A DNA stretch of 64,000 nt from assembly GCA_019116965.1 (NCBI GenBank), contig DXAT01000024.1, positions 62,001 to 126,000 of the forward strand, given 5' to 3'. Origin of the DNA: Candidatus Coprenecus pullistercoris (lineage in GTDB: Bacteria; Bacteroidota; Bacteroidia; Bacteroidales; UBA932). Position numbers and translations under genes: made by a program. Below are positions 50,447 through 58,568 of this stretch, piece after piece (the stretch's first letter is position 1; each line of letters begins with the position of its first letter). The notes under the pieces are model-generated. The model was not told the DNA's origin, did no database searches, and worked only from the letters and a program-made list of their open reading frames with translations.

Positions 50447-51192
50447 AACATGTCCTTATAAGGTCTGAAAAAACGGCCTCCCCAATTCCACAACGGAGAC
50501 GGGATCAGGCGCATCAGCACTCCGAGTGCAGCCCAGCGCCTGTCAATCACCACCGTTTTTCTACCACGCCTTATAGCACGGACAATCATTGCGGCGGCAT
50601 TTTCCCGATGTATGGTCATGGGAAAATGCCGTCCTTGTATGAAATCCGTATCCACGAAGCCGGGCTTGATTACGGTAATGCGGATATCGGCCCCGCGTAT
50701 CACAGCAAGCTGACGGAGCGTCTGCGCATAGAAAGCCTCGAATTTCTTGGTGGCCGAATAAGCTGGGCACACACCAAGCGGCAGTATCGATGCCACCGAG
50801 GAGATAACAGCCAGATGTCCACGGCGGCCGCTCCCGGCCCAGTAATTGAACAGCCACGCGGCACAGCGCACGAATCCCTTCGCATTGACATCTATCTGCC
50901 CTAATTCCAATGTCGGTTCCAAAGCCGTATTCGTATGACCATAACCTGACGAATACAGACAGACATCCACTCCTCCCATCACTTCTACCAGTTCGGCCAG
51001 TCTCTGCGCCGCATCGTCTCCGGAGACATCGAAGGACTTCGGGTAAACCGTACCCTCCGGAGCCTGGCCGGCGATTTCCCGTAAAAGGTTCTCACGGCGT
51101 CCTGTCACTCCCACCTTATGCCCGTTTCTTACATAAATCTCCGCCACAGCTCTTCCGATTCCGGAGGTGGCGCCTATTACAATAACATTCAT
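50443..51192 (-). CDS. Short-chain dehydrogenase/reductase (SDR)
   Basis: A 249-residue NAD(P)-dependent oxidoreductase. The Rossmann motif GATSGIG is at 7-13 and the catalytic residues are S132, Y145 and K149 in YSATK. The substrate is not readable. It sits downstream of tRNA-Cys and its terminator hairpin and has no strong promoter of its own, so it may depend on read-through. It converges with the DUF3276 gene. Confidence 0.92.
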   Translation of the reverse strand: MNVIVIGATSGIGRAVAEIYVRNGHKVGVTGRRENLLREIAGQAPEGTVYPKSFDVSGDDAAQRLAELVEVMGGVDVCLYSSGYGHTNTALEPTLELGQIDVNAKGFVRCAAWLFNYWAGSGRRGHLAVISSVASILPLGVCPAYSATKKFEAFYAQTLRQLAVIRGADIRITVIKPGFVDTDFIQGRHFPMTIHRENAAAMIVRAIRRGRKTVVIDRRWAALGVLMRLIPSPLWNWGGRFFRPYKDMF

Positions 51193-51240
51193 ATTCTGTC
51201 AGATAGAAAGCATGACCATTCATTCAAGAGGATATAAATA

Positions 51241-51271
51241 GAAAAGACTCCAGGTTTCTTGGAGTCTTTTC
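51241..51271 (-). terminator. Terminator after tRNA-Cys
   Basis: A perfect 12-bp inverted repeat, GAAAAGACTCCA (51241-51252) and TGGAGTCTTTTC (51260-51271), with a 7-base loop. On the minus strand it ends in a T-rich stretch, just after the tRNA. It is symmetrical enough to act in both directions. Confidence 0.8.
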
Positions 51272-51276
51272 TCTTG

Positions 51277-51347
51277 AGGTACCAAGCAGAATCGAACTGC
51301 TGTACACGGTTTTGCAGACCGTTGCCTAACCACTCGGCCATGGTACC
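51277..51347 (-). tRNA. tRNA-Cys (anticodon GCA)
   Basis: A 71-base cloverleaf on the minus strand. The acceptor stem GGTACCA pairs with TGGTACC. The D arm is GCC/GGC, the anticodon stem ACGGT/ACCGT with loop CTGCAAA gives GCA, and the T arm is AGCAG/CTGCT with TTCGATT. The discriminator is U73, the identity base for CysRS. The CCA end is not encoded. It has a full promoter and a strong terminator of its own. Confidence 0.95.
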
Positions 51348-51364
51348 ATGGTGAATTGGGAGCG

Positions 51365-51396
51365 CAAATATACATACTATTTTGCAGATTCGCAAA
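51365..51396 (-). promoter_or_regulatory. Promoter of tRNA-Cys
   Basis: Minus-strand TTTG (51393-51396), a 20-base spacer and TATATTTG (51365-51372), the best consensus match in the window. The -33 lies inside the 3' end of the preceding coding region. The -7 is 17 bases before the tRNA 5' end. Confidence 0.8.
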
Positions 51397-51865
51397 TTAT
51401 CCTGCACAACATCTCAAGATAATGACGGTCAACCTCGTCAAAAGCACTCAAAAACACACTGTCTATATCCAGCACTCCGAGAACATGTCCTCCGTCATCA
51501 GACACAGGCACCACTATCTCCGAGCGGGACTTCTGGCTGCACGCTATGTGTCCGGGGAATGCCTGCACATCCTCAACCACGACACTGCGTCCCTCTTTCC
51601 ATGCCGTTCCGCACACCCCTTTGCCATAACCGATGCGCGTACATGCCACGGGCCCCTGAAAAGGTCCAAGCACTAATTCATTCCGAGCGTCATCCACGAG
51701 ATAGAAACCCACCCATAAAAAATCAAAAGCCTCATGCAGAGCGGCAGAGACATTGGCCAGATTGGCCGTCAAATCTGTCTCACCGGCGATAAGCGAGCGT
51801 ATCTGAGGCAAAAGTTCCTCGTAACGGGATGCCTTGTCTTTCCGAGTCAATACAAGCTCATGCAT
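51377..51865 (-). CDS. Free methionine-(R)-sulfoxide reductase (GAF domain)
   Basis: A 162-residue single-GAF-domain enzyme that reduces free methionine (R)-sulfoxide. The three conserved cysteines C75 (ACTRI), C85 (GVCGTA) and C109 (GHIACS) match the fRMsr catalytic and resolving cysteines, and EIVVPV is the substrate-site end. It is 14 bases after the rRNA methyltransferase gene on the minus strand. The tRNA-Cys promoter overlaps its stop region, so the tRNA may also lie on read-through transcripts. Confidence 0.92.
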   Translation of the reverse strand: MHELVLTRKDKASRYEELLPQIRSLIAGETDLTANLANVSAALHEAFDFLWVGFYLVDDARNELVLGPFQGPVACTRIGYGKGVCGTAWKEGRSVVVEDVQAFPGHIACSQKSRSEIVVPVSDDGGHVLGVLDIDSVFLSAFDEVDRHYLEMLCRIICESAK

Positions 51866-51879
51866 ATTGCAGACACTCG

Positions 51880-53091
51880 CTATTCGACATAAAGCAGCAG
51901 GCCTTTGAGGTAATCGCCTTCAGGATGATAGATATTGACCGGATGGTCAGCCGGCTGGGTAAGCCTGCGCAGGATACGCACACTGCGGCCGGTCTGAGCT
52001 GCCGCCGAGAACACAGCCAGTTCAAAAGCCTTGCGGTCAACCGCCTGGGAGCAGCTGTAGGTAAACAACAGGCCGCCAGGAGCTATCTTGGCTATGGCCG
52101 CCGCATTGAGACGCCTGTATGCCCTCAAGGCATTGTCCAGAGCGTCACGGTGCTTGGCGAAAGCAGGCGGATCCACGACCATGAGGTCAAATTCACCTGG
52201 CCGGGAATCGCGCAGATAATCTATGGCATCTGCGCATACAGCGGAATGCCTTCGGGCAGCGTCACTCTCTCCGGAATTAAGTTCCACATTGCGGCGGAGC
52301 ATCCCGACGGCAACGGCCGACGAGTCCACTGAGACCACGGACGATGCGCCGGCATTCAGAGCATACACCGAAAAGCCCCCTGTATAGCAAAAAAGATTCA
52401 GCACTTTTCTGCCGGCAGCATAAGAACCCACCAACTGACGGTTGTCCCTCTGATCCAGAAAGAATCCGGTCTTCTGTCCGGCGGCCCAGTTGACAAGAAA
52501 CTTATGGCCGTTCTCCGATACAGCCGTCTCGTCAGAGAGGCAATCTCCGCAGATATATCCGTCATGAAGATCAAGTCCGGCCTTATGAGGAGCCGTACCC
52601 TCACTCTTATTGAACACGGCCCTTACTCCGGCACAACTCATAAGAGCCTCGGCCACAAGGTCTGCGGAAAGATACATGCCGGCGGAATGAGCCTGAAGCA
52701 CAGCCACGTCTCCGTATATATCCACAATCAGACCCGGCAGTGAATCACCTTCGCCGTGTACCAGCCGGTAACAGTCGGTACCGGATGACGGCAGTCCCAG
52801 AGTACGGCGCATGTTCAAAGCCTTGCCTATACGGTCCTGCCAGAAAGCCAGCGGCATACGTCCGTCCTCTGAAGGCCTGAAATCCTGAGCGAAAGTCAAA
52901 ATCCTAACAGCGATAGAACCTTTCTGATAATGCCCGTAGGCCAGAAAATGTCCGTCATGCGAAAGCACCTCCACCACCTCTCCCTCATAAGGTGCTTCCT
53001 CCACAGAAGCAACAGCTCCGGAGAATATCCACGGATGGAAACGGCGCACAGACTCGTCACGGCCACGTTTCAGTACGATACTTTTCATCAT
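51880..53091 (-). CDS. Class I SAM-dependent rRNA methyltransferase (RlmI-like)
   Basis: A 403-residue methyltransferase of the RlmI/PUA-MTase type, which in E. coli methylates C1962 of 23S rRNA. The N-terminal PUA-like domain opens KSIVLKRGRDESVRRFHPWIFSG. The Rossmann core has VLNLFCYTGGFSVYALNAGA and VDPPAFA. The start at 53091 overlaps the exonuclease stop by 4 bases (ATGA); ATG 53088 is the alternative. The target cytosine cannot be confirmed here. Confidence 0.92.
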   Translation of the reverse strand: MMKSIVLKRGRDESVRRFHPWIFSGAVASVEEAPYEGEVVEVLSHDGHFLAYGHYQKGSIAVRILTFAQDFRPSEDGRMPLAFWQDRIGKALNMRRTLGLPSSGTDCYRLVHGEGDSLPGLIVDIYGDVAVLQAHSAGMYLSADLVAEALMSCAGVRAVFNKSEGTAPHKAGLDLHDGYICGDCLSDETAVSENGHKFLVNWAAGQKTGFFLDQRDNRQLVGSYAAGRKVLNLFCYTGGFSVYALNAGASSVVSVDSSAVAVGMLRRNVELNSGESDAARRHSAVCADAIDYLRDSRPGEFDLMVVDPPAFAKHRDALDNALRAYRRLNAAAIAKIAPGGLLFTYSCSQAVDRKAFELAVFSAAAQTGRSVRILRRLTQPADHPVNIYHPEGDYLKGLLLYVE

Positions 53092-53678
53092 TTCCCGCCC
53101 TCTGATTTGAGTCTAAGATACATCTCGCGGCATACCCAGGCGTCGATGGCGGCATACTTGAGCTGTGCTCCGGAAAGCTGCGGAGCCTCCCAGTTGGAAA
53201 GCTGCTGCGTCTTGGACACCTTCTTGCCAAGAATAATAGCAGACATCTTGCGCACACTCTTGTCTGTGATGCCGTATTCAGCCACTATGGCCTGCAAGTC
53301 CACAAAGGACCTGGGAGTAAATTTACGATAATAGTACAGGCCGCGCACATCCTCCTTGACCGCAGCACCCACTTTGACAATCCTGTCGTCAGAGAGCACC
53401 GATGCAAGAGGAGCCGGCAGTCCCAGCAGGTTGAGCCGGAAGATATAAGCCTTGTCGGCTCCCGAGAGCTGAAGCAAGGCCACATGATGACGCGGTGAGT
53501 TGGAAGTGAAGCACGGCTTGGTCTCTGTATCAAAACCTATCACCGCCTGTTCTCTGAGATAGTCCATGGCCTCGGCGAAATCCTCGTCAAGGTCCGAGAC
53601 GACTACGATAGGGCCGTCGAAATCCACTGATTCAAGCTGTGAGAGTTCTTCTGAGGAAATACTTGCTGGATACTGCAT
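53088..53678 (-). CDS. 3'-5' exonuclease (RNase D/DnaQ-like DEDD family)
   Basis: A 196-residue nuclease of the DEDD superfamily. The first motif is VIGFDTETKPCF with the DxE pair, the second is around LLQLSGADKAYIF and the Y-containing third motif is near LKYAAIDAWVCREMYLRL. Single-domain members like this process or degrade RNA or DNA 3' ends; the physiological substrate is not stated by the sequence. It is 3 bases after the lipoprotein gene and overlaps the methyltransferase gene by 4 bases. Confidence 0.9.
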   Translation of the reverse strand: MQYPASISSEELSQLESVDFDGPIVVVSDLDEDFAEAMDYLREQAVIGFDTETKPCFTSNSPRHHVALLQLSGADKAYIFRLNLLGLPAPLASVLSDDRIVKVGAAVKEDVRGLYYYRKFTPRSFVDLQAIVAEYGITDKSVRKMSAIILGKKVSKTQQLSNWEAPQLSGAQLKYAAIDAWVCREMYLRLKSEGGK

Positions 53679-53681
53679 ATA

Positions 53682-55163
53682 TCAATAAAGGGAATTTCTA
53701 ATCATGGAAAATGTCCGGCTGCTGTTGCGCCCGACATAATTGAGCAGGTCTTCGCCCACATAACCCGGTGCGAAAGGCACCACCTTGGTGGAGATATCCT
53801 CGGTTCCGGACTGACGCCCGAACTTGAATGAATCCTTCATGCTTCCGTCCGCGTTCAGGGCATCGGCGCTGAGACTGCCGGAGGGCATGGAGACAAACGG
53901 CATCAGCTCAGTCTTCTCTCCTCTCAGCGCAAGGTGATTGTCCTGCCTCAATATCCTGTAGGCCTCCATCACCGCACTCTCCGCCGGATTGATGAATTTG
54001 ACATCCGGAGATATGCTGTTGCGGTACAGATACACTCCGCCCCGCTTGAAATTGTAAAGTTCGTCCACGACCTGTCTCATGATATCCACAGCCTGCGAAT
54101 AACCGGGATCCACCAGTATTATGGATGAGATGGGCACAGTGCTGCCGCTTCTTCTATGACGCTCGATCATGGAAACGAGATGAAAACGGACATAATTCTC
54201 CACCGAGTTGAGCTGTACGCCGGAAAGGGTTCCGCGCCTTGCATACAGGAGTGCATGGCCTGAGGTCTCAAACCCATACCGGTCAAACAACGATATGTCG
54301 ATATTGTTGTAGCTTATGCCGGTCACCGGACCGGCATATGAGGAACGCGCAGCTGTCGCGACAGTGTCCACATAAGCTGTATCGCCATTTATGGCAGCAG
54401 CCAGCCCTACCGCTTCCTGATTCAATATCTGAATCCTGTCAGCGGACTGGTTTTTTGACGCAGCCATCTGCCTTATCATCTTCTCATATTCGATAGAAGA
54501 CACCCCGTCCGGAGGATACATGACACCGACGCACAGATGTCCTTCCTCATCTATATCAGAGACTGCCTCCTTGACAGCCGCCTCGGTCACACCGACTGCC
54601 TTGACGCCCGTACCGCTTTCCTTAAGAAACGCATCCAGGACGGACATACCGTACAGGTCCGCAGTAGGTGACGACACAATTATCAGCTTTACAGGCTCCT
54701 TATATCCGGAACGGTACTCGTCCTCCACAAGATTATAGTAACTGCCGCCCATCAGGAAAAGGGCGTTTCTCAGTACCTGCTCCTGCAGATAGTCCACATT
54801 GCCGGAACTCACATAGCCCTCATACGGTCCGTTTGCGAGATCGGTGAGAAGCTGTATGTTCTCGCCTCCGAAATCCGCTATTCCGTCAGGTCTGAGAGCT
54901 CCGGTTATATTGTCGAAACAGTCGATGGCAAGAAGTTCTTCGGTCACCCCGAAACTGTTGACTCCACATCCGAAAACACCTACGGGCAGAGCAGATATGT
55001 CCCGCCTGTAAGCACTGAAATCGTTATAGTAGACCGAAGCCGTATCGTTCAGCGCCTTTTCCGCAATAGGATTGAGGCTCTCGTGCCCACCCTCACTGCC
55101 GCAGGACAACAGGGCAAGCGGCAGGAGTCCGGACAATATCCTATAAAATTTCCCGTACTGCAT
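53682..55163 (-). CDS. Uncharacterised lipoprotein with alpha/beta domain
   Basis: A 493-residue lipoprotein: lipobox LALLSC with lipidated cysteine C21, followed by GSEGGHE. The mature protein has alternating strands and helices with Rossmann-like glycine loops (ALPVGVFGCGVNSFGVTEELL and GIADFGGENIQLL) and a second alpha/beta block (VKLIIVSSPTADLYGMSVLD). It could be a two-lobed periplasmic ligand-binding or enzyme-like domain, but no known family is recognised. It lies 6 bases after purM and 3 before the exonuclease gene. No permease is adjacent. The role is unknown. Confidence 0.72.
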   Translation of the reverse strand: MQYGKFYRILSGLLPLALLSCGSEGGHESLNPIAEKALNDTASVYYNDFSAYRRDISALPVGVFGCGVNSFGVTEELLAIDCFDNITGALRPDGIADFGGENIQLLTDLANGPYEGYVSSGNVDYLQEQVLRNALFLMGGSYYNLVEDEYRSGYKEPVKLIIVSSPTADLYGMSVLDAFLKESGTGVKAVGVTEAAVKEAVSDIDEEGHLCVGVMYPPDGVSSIEYEKMIRQMAASKNQSADRIQILNQEAVGLAAAINGDTAYVDTVATAARSSYAGPVTGISYNNIDISLFDRYGFETSGHALLYARRGTLSGVQLNSVENYVRFHLVSMIERHRRSGSTVPISSIILVDPGYSQAVDIMRQVVDELYNFKRGGVYLYRNSISPDVKFINPAESAVMEAYRILRQDNHLALRGEKTELMPFVSMPSGSLSADALNADGSMKDSFKFGRQSGTEDISTKVVPFAPGYVGEDLLNYVGRNSSRTFSMIRNSLY

Positions 55164-55169
55164 TGCAGT

Positions 55170-56345
55170 CTACCTATAGACAAACTTTCCGTTCTCTCCG
55201 GATATGACTACCTCCCGCTCAGGAGCCTCCTCCACCCTGCCGATAATCCTCGCATCCACACCCAATGCACGCGAAATGTCTATCATCGCTGAGGCCGACT
55301 CCTTATCTGTATATATCTCCATGCGGTGTCCCATGTTGAAGACCCTGTACATCTCCTGCCAGTCCGTACCGGACTCCACCTGTATGGCCTTGAACAGCGG
55401 AGGCACGGGGAACATGTTGTCCTTCACCACTCTGAGCGAGTCAATGAAATTGAGAACCTTGGTCTGAGCTCCGCCGGAGCAGTGCACCATACCGTGAATC
55501 CTGTCCTTGTAGCCATCGAAGATCCTCTTCATGACCGGCGCATAAGTCCTTGTCGGAGACAGCAGCAGCTTGCCGTAGGTCAGGCCGGTCTCGGGCTCCT
55601 TCTCCGTCAGCATACGGCTCCCGGAATACACCAGTGACGCCGGCATGGCATGATCATAGCTCTCCGGATACTTGTCGGCTATATAATGTGCGAAGAGATC
55701 ATGACGGGCCGAGGTGAGACCGTTGCTGCCTGTACCTCCGTTGTACTCGTTCTCGTACTCCGCCTGTCCGAAAGAGGCCAGGCCCACAACCACATCTCCG
55801 GCTGCTATACGGGAATTGTCTATGATATCACTGCGGCGTACCCTTGCGCATACCGTACTGTCCACAATCACTGTCCTTACCAGATCTCCCACATCGGCTG
55901 TCTCTCCTCCCGTAAGAGTCATCCTGATACCGTAACGCTCCATCGACCTGATGAATTCATCCGTTCCGGAGATGATTGCCGAGATCACTTCCCCCGGAAT
56001 AAGGTTCTTGTTGCGGCCGATAGTGGAAGAGACCAGGATTCCGTCGGTGATGCCAACGCAAAGCAGGTCGTCGGTGTTCATTACCATAGCGTCCCTTGCT
56101 ATGCCTTTCCATACACTCATATCCCCTGTCTCCCTCCAATATGTGTATGCAAGGGAAGACTTGGTGCCGGCTCCGTCAGCATGCATAACCAGACACCAGT
56201 CGGGATCGCCTGTGAAGCAGTCAGGTATAATCTTACAGAATGCTTTGGGGAACAATCCTTTATCTATGTTTTTTATGGCGTTGTGCACATCTTCTTTTGC
56301 GGAGGAGACTCCTCTCAGCATGTATCTGCTCTCAGTGTTGCTCAT
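55170..56345 (-). CDS. purM: Phosphoribosylformylglycinamidine cyclo-ligase (Bacteroidota form)
   Basis: A 391-residue ATP-dependent enzyme that closes the imidazole ring to make AIR in purine synthesis. The PurM fold is recognised by MHADGAGTKSSLAY, TGGETADVGDL, and the GMVHCSGGAQTKVLNF region. The Bacteroidota form is longer than the E. coli one (345). The companion genes purL and purD are also in the window but not adjacent. It has a -7 element 41 bases upstream and leads the minus run of lipoprotein, exonuclease, methyltransferase and reductase. Confidence 0.93.
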   Translation of the reverse strand: MSNTESRYMLRGVSSAKEDVHNAIKNIDKGLFPKAFCKIIPDCFTGDPDWCLVMHADGAGTKSSLAYTYWRETGDMSVWKGIARDAMVMNTDDLLCVGITDGILVSSTIGRNKNLIPGEVISAIISGTDEFIRSMERYGIRMTLTGGETADVGDLVRTVIVDSTVCARVRRSDIIDNSRIAAGDVVVGLASFGQAEYENEYNGGTGSNGLTSARHDLFAHYIADKYPESYDHAMPASLVYSGSRMLTEKEPETGLTYGKLLLSPTRTYAPVMKRIFDGYKDRIHGMVHCSGGAQTKVLNFIDSLRVVKDNMFPVPPLFKAIQVESGTDWQEMYRVFNMGHRMEIYTDKESASAMIDISRALGVDARIIGRVEEAPEREVVISGENGKFVYR

Positions 56346-56386
56346 ATTTCTTCTTGCAAGAATTACAATATTTCGTTAACAAAATA

Positions 56387-56394
56387 CAAATTTA
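56387..56394 (-). promoter_or_regulatory. -7 element of purM
   Basis: Minus-strand TAAATTTG matches TAnnTTTG, 41 bases before the purM start. It shares a divergent gap with the element at 56417-56424. Confidence 0.5.
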
Positions 56395-56416
56395 GAAGTT
56401 TTTGCGGAAAAGTTCA

Positions 56417-56424
56417 TAACTTTG
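56417..56424 (+). promoter_or_regulatory. -7 element of the aminotransferase gene
   Basis: TAACTTTG matches TAnnTTTG, 22 bases before the ATG at 56447. A TTTG lies upstream but only 12 bases away, so no proper -33 is assigned. Confidence 0.5.
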
Positions 56425-56446
56425 TTGCCCATTAAACAAAAATATC

Positions 56447-57649
56447 ATGTTGACACTTTCTAAAAAAGCTCAGGCACTGCCCGCATCGCCCATAAGGAAA
56501 CTCGTTCCGTATGCCGATGCTGCCAAGAAAAGAGGCATAAAAGTATACCATCTCAACATCGGACAGCCCGATATAGAGTCTCCCCGCGAGGCCCTCGAAG
56601 CTGTAAAGGACAACCAGCTCAAGCTCGTCGCCTATCCCAATTCCGCCGGCAATGAGTCTTACCGCATGGGTCTTGCCAAGTACTATCAGGGACTCGGCAT
56701 AGATGTGGACTACACAGACATCAACATCACCACCGGAGGCAGCGAGGCCCTTCAGATAGCCCTCACGGTCACCTGCGACCCCGATGACGAGGTCATCGTA
56801 CTGGAGCCTTTCTACACCAACTACAACTCCTTCGCCATCGTCAACGATGTGAAGTTCGTGCCCATCACCACATCCATGGACAACGGCTTCGCCATCCCTT
56901 CGATCGAGGAGTTCGAGAAACACATCACTCCCAGAACCAAGGGTATCATCATCTGCAACCCCTGCAACCCTACCGGTGTGCTCTACACCAAGGACGAGAT
57001 TGAGAAGCTGGGCGAAGTGGCCCGCAAGCACAATCTCTTCATCTATTCAGACGAAGTGTACCGCGAGTTCTGCTACACCGACGAGCCCCACTACTCCTGC
57101 ATGCACATCAAAGGACTGGAGAACAATGTGATTCTCTGCGACTCCGTATCCAAGAGGTACTCTCTCTGCGGCGTGCGCATCGGTGCCATCGTCTCCAAGA
57201 ACAAGGAGGTGATGAACGCAGTGCTTCGCTACTCACAGGCCCGTCTCTGCTCCCCGGCTTACGGACAGATCGCCGCAGAAGCAGCGCTCAGCGCTCCCGC
57301 ATCCTACTTCAAGGCTGTCAGGGACGAATATATTAAAAGGAGAGACTTCCTCGTAGAGACCCTCAGGACCATTCCCGGTGTAGAATGCCCGACTCCTATG
57401 GGCGCGTTCTATGCGGCAGTCCGCCTTCCTATCGACGACAGCGACAAGTTCGCGCAGTGGCTGCTTGAGGATTTCTCATACAACGGCAAGACCGTGATGG
57501 TAGCTCCTATGGCTGGTTTCTATGCCACTCCCGGGAAAGGACGGGACGAGGTCCGTATAGCCTATGTGCTTAAGATCGAGGACCTGCGCGATGCTCTCGA
57601 ATGCCTCAGGGAAGCCCTGAAAGTTTACCCTGGCAGGACGATTAAATAA
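56447..57649 (+). CDS. Pyridoxal-phosphate-dependent aminotransferase (class I/II)
   Basis: A 400-residue fold-type I aminotransferase, close to AspC-like enzymes. Landmarks include YHLNIGQPDIESP at the N-terminus, CNPCNPTGVLY, the PLP-binding lysine in SVSKRYSLCGVRIG, and a final R-x-AY (VRIAYVLK). The amino-acid substrate cannot be told by eye. It is transcribed singly from its promoter; its stop overlaps the convergent membrane-protein stop by 8 bases. Confidence 0.93.
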   Translation: MLTLSKKAQALPASPIRKLVPYADAAKKRGIKVYHLNIGQPDIESPREALEAVKDNQLKLVAYPNSAGNESYRMGLAKYYQGLGIDVDYTDINITTGGSEALQIALTVTCDPDDEVIVLEPFYTNYNSFAIVNDVKFVPITTSMDNGFAIPSIEEFEKHITPRTKGIIICNPCNPTGVLYTKDEIEKLGEVARKHNLFIYSDEVYREFCYTDEPHYSCMHIKGLENNVILCDSVSKRYSLCGVRIGAIVSKNKEVMNAVLRYSQARLCSPAYGQIAAEAALSAPASYFKAVRDEYIKRRDFLVETLRTIPGVECPTPMGAFYAAVRLPIDDSDKFAQWLLEDFSYNGKTVMVAPMAGFYATPGKGRDEVRIAYVLKIEDLRDALECLREALKVYPGRTIK

Positions 57650-58568
57650 CAGGCCAGAGTTCCTGCACCCTAAGGGCTGCTGTCAGCAGGATCAGCAGAG
57701 ACATCCAGATACGGACTTCTGCCTTCCGGCCATCGGTGAGGAAATCAAACACCGGGAACGAGAAAGGCACCAATGCCACTGCCACCGAAGTCGCCCTGTT
57801 GAAAAACAGCCCGCAGAGCAACACAATCACAGACAAGGCCACAGAAAGACCGAACGCGTTTTTCTGGGCCTTGTTTCTTTCTCCGCTTTTTGACAGGACG
57901 AAGATCAATGCCCGTATTCCGAAAAGCACTATGAAGACAAGATAGAATACATATGGCGTCCACTGCTCCGGAAGCGATGGCAATACCGGAACAAGCGACT
58001 CCGCATAGGCGGAGAAAAACTCTCCGGCACTCTTCTCTCCCGGAAATATAAACATCCATGCCAGTATATACAGCACAGGCAGTACTACGGCAGAAAGACC
58101 GGCCATGAGCAGCCTCATCACATCCTGTCCTCTGAGATAGACGCAATACAGCAGGATGAACACGCATACAAACAGCAGTGACGGCACCATAAGAGCAGCC
58201 ATAGCCGAGGTAAGCGCAGACATGAAAAGATGATACAGCCTATGACCCTCTCCGTTGACGAACATCAGAGCGTAGTATATAGTCCATACTGTCAGAAAGA
58301 CAGCGGCATGAGTCAGAGTCAGCTCCTGCGAATGCGGAAGAGCCAGCGACACCATCATAAACGGCAGATAAAGCAGCTTGGAATCCGTCGTGAACAGGAA
58401 GCTGTTGGAATTCACATAACCGAGCGATACGGCTGCGGCCGCATACACTGCCAGGGACAGAAGCGCAGACAGCCAATGGACATGCATGAAAAAACCGGAC
58501 ACGGCCAGCCCTGCGACAACCATCGCCGACAAGACTGCCATGACCGTGGAATTGCGTCCGCCTCTCAT
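57642..58568 (-). CDS. Polytopic membrane protein, unknown family
   Basis: A 308-residue inner-membrane protein with about eight to nine hydrophobic helices (for example VMAVLSAMVVAGLAVSGFFM and VPSLLFVCVFILLYCVYL) and short, basic cytoplasmic loops. I do not recognise a family or a functional motif. The ATG overlaps the purD stop by 4 bases (ATGA), so it is translated with purD. It may be one of the Bacteroidota-only membrane families of unknown function. Confidence 0.75.
   Translation of the reverse strand: MRGGRNSTVMAVLSAMVVAGLAVSGFFMHVHWLSALLSLAVYAAAAVSLGYVNSNSFLFTTDSKLLYLPFMMVSLALPHSQELTLTHAAVFLTVWTIYYALMFVNGEGHRLYHLFMSALTSAMAALMVPSLLFVCVFILLYCVYLRGQDVMRLLMAGLSAVVLPVLYILAWMFIFPGEKSAGEFFSAYAESLVPVLPSLPEQWTPYVFYLVFIVLFGIRALIFVLSKSGERNKAQKNAFGLSVALSVIVLLCGLFFNRATSVAVALVPFSFPVFDFLTDGRKAEVRIWMSLLILLTAALRVQELWPVI

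Noticed and set aside
51241-51271. The 12-bp inverted repeat considered as an insertion-sequence end
   Set aside because: Position right after a tRNA and the T-rich flank fit a terminator; no transposase is near.
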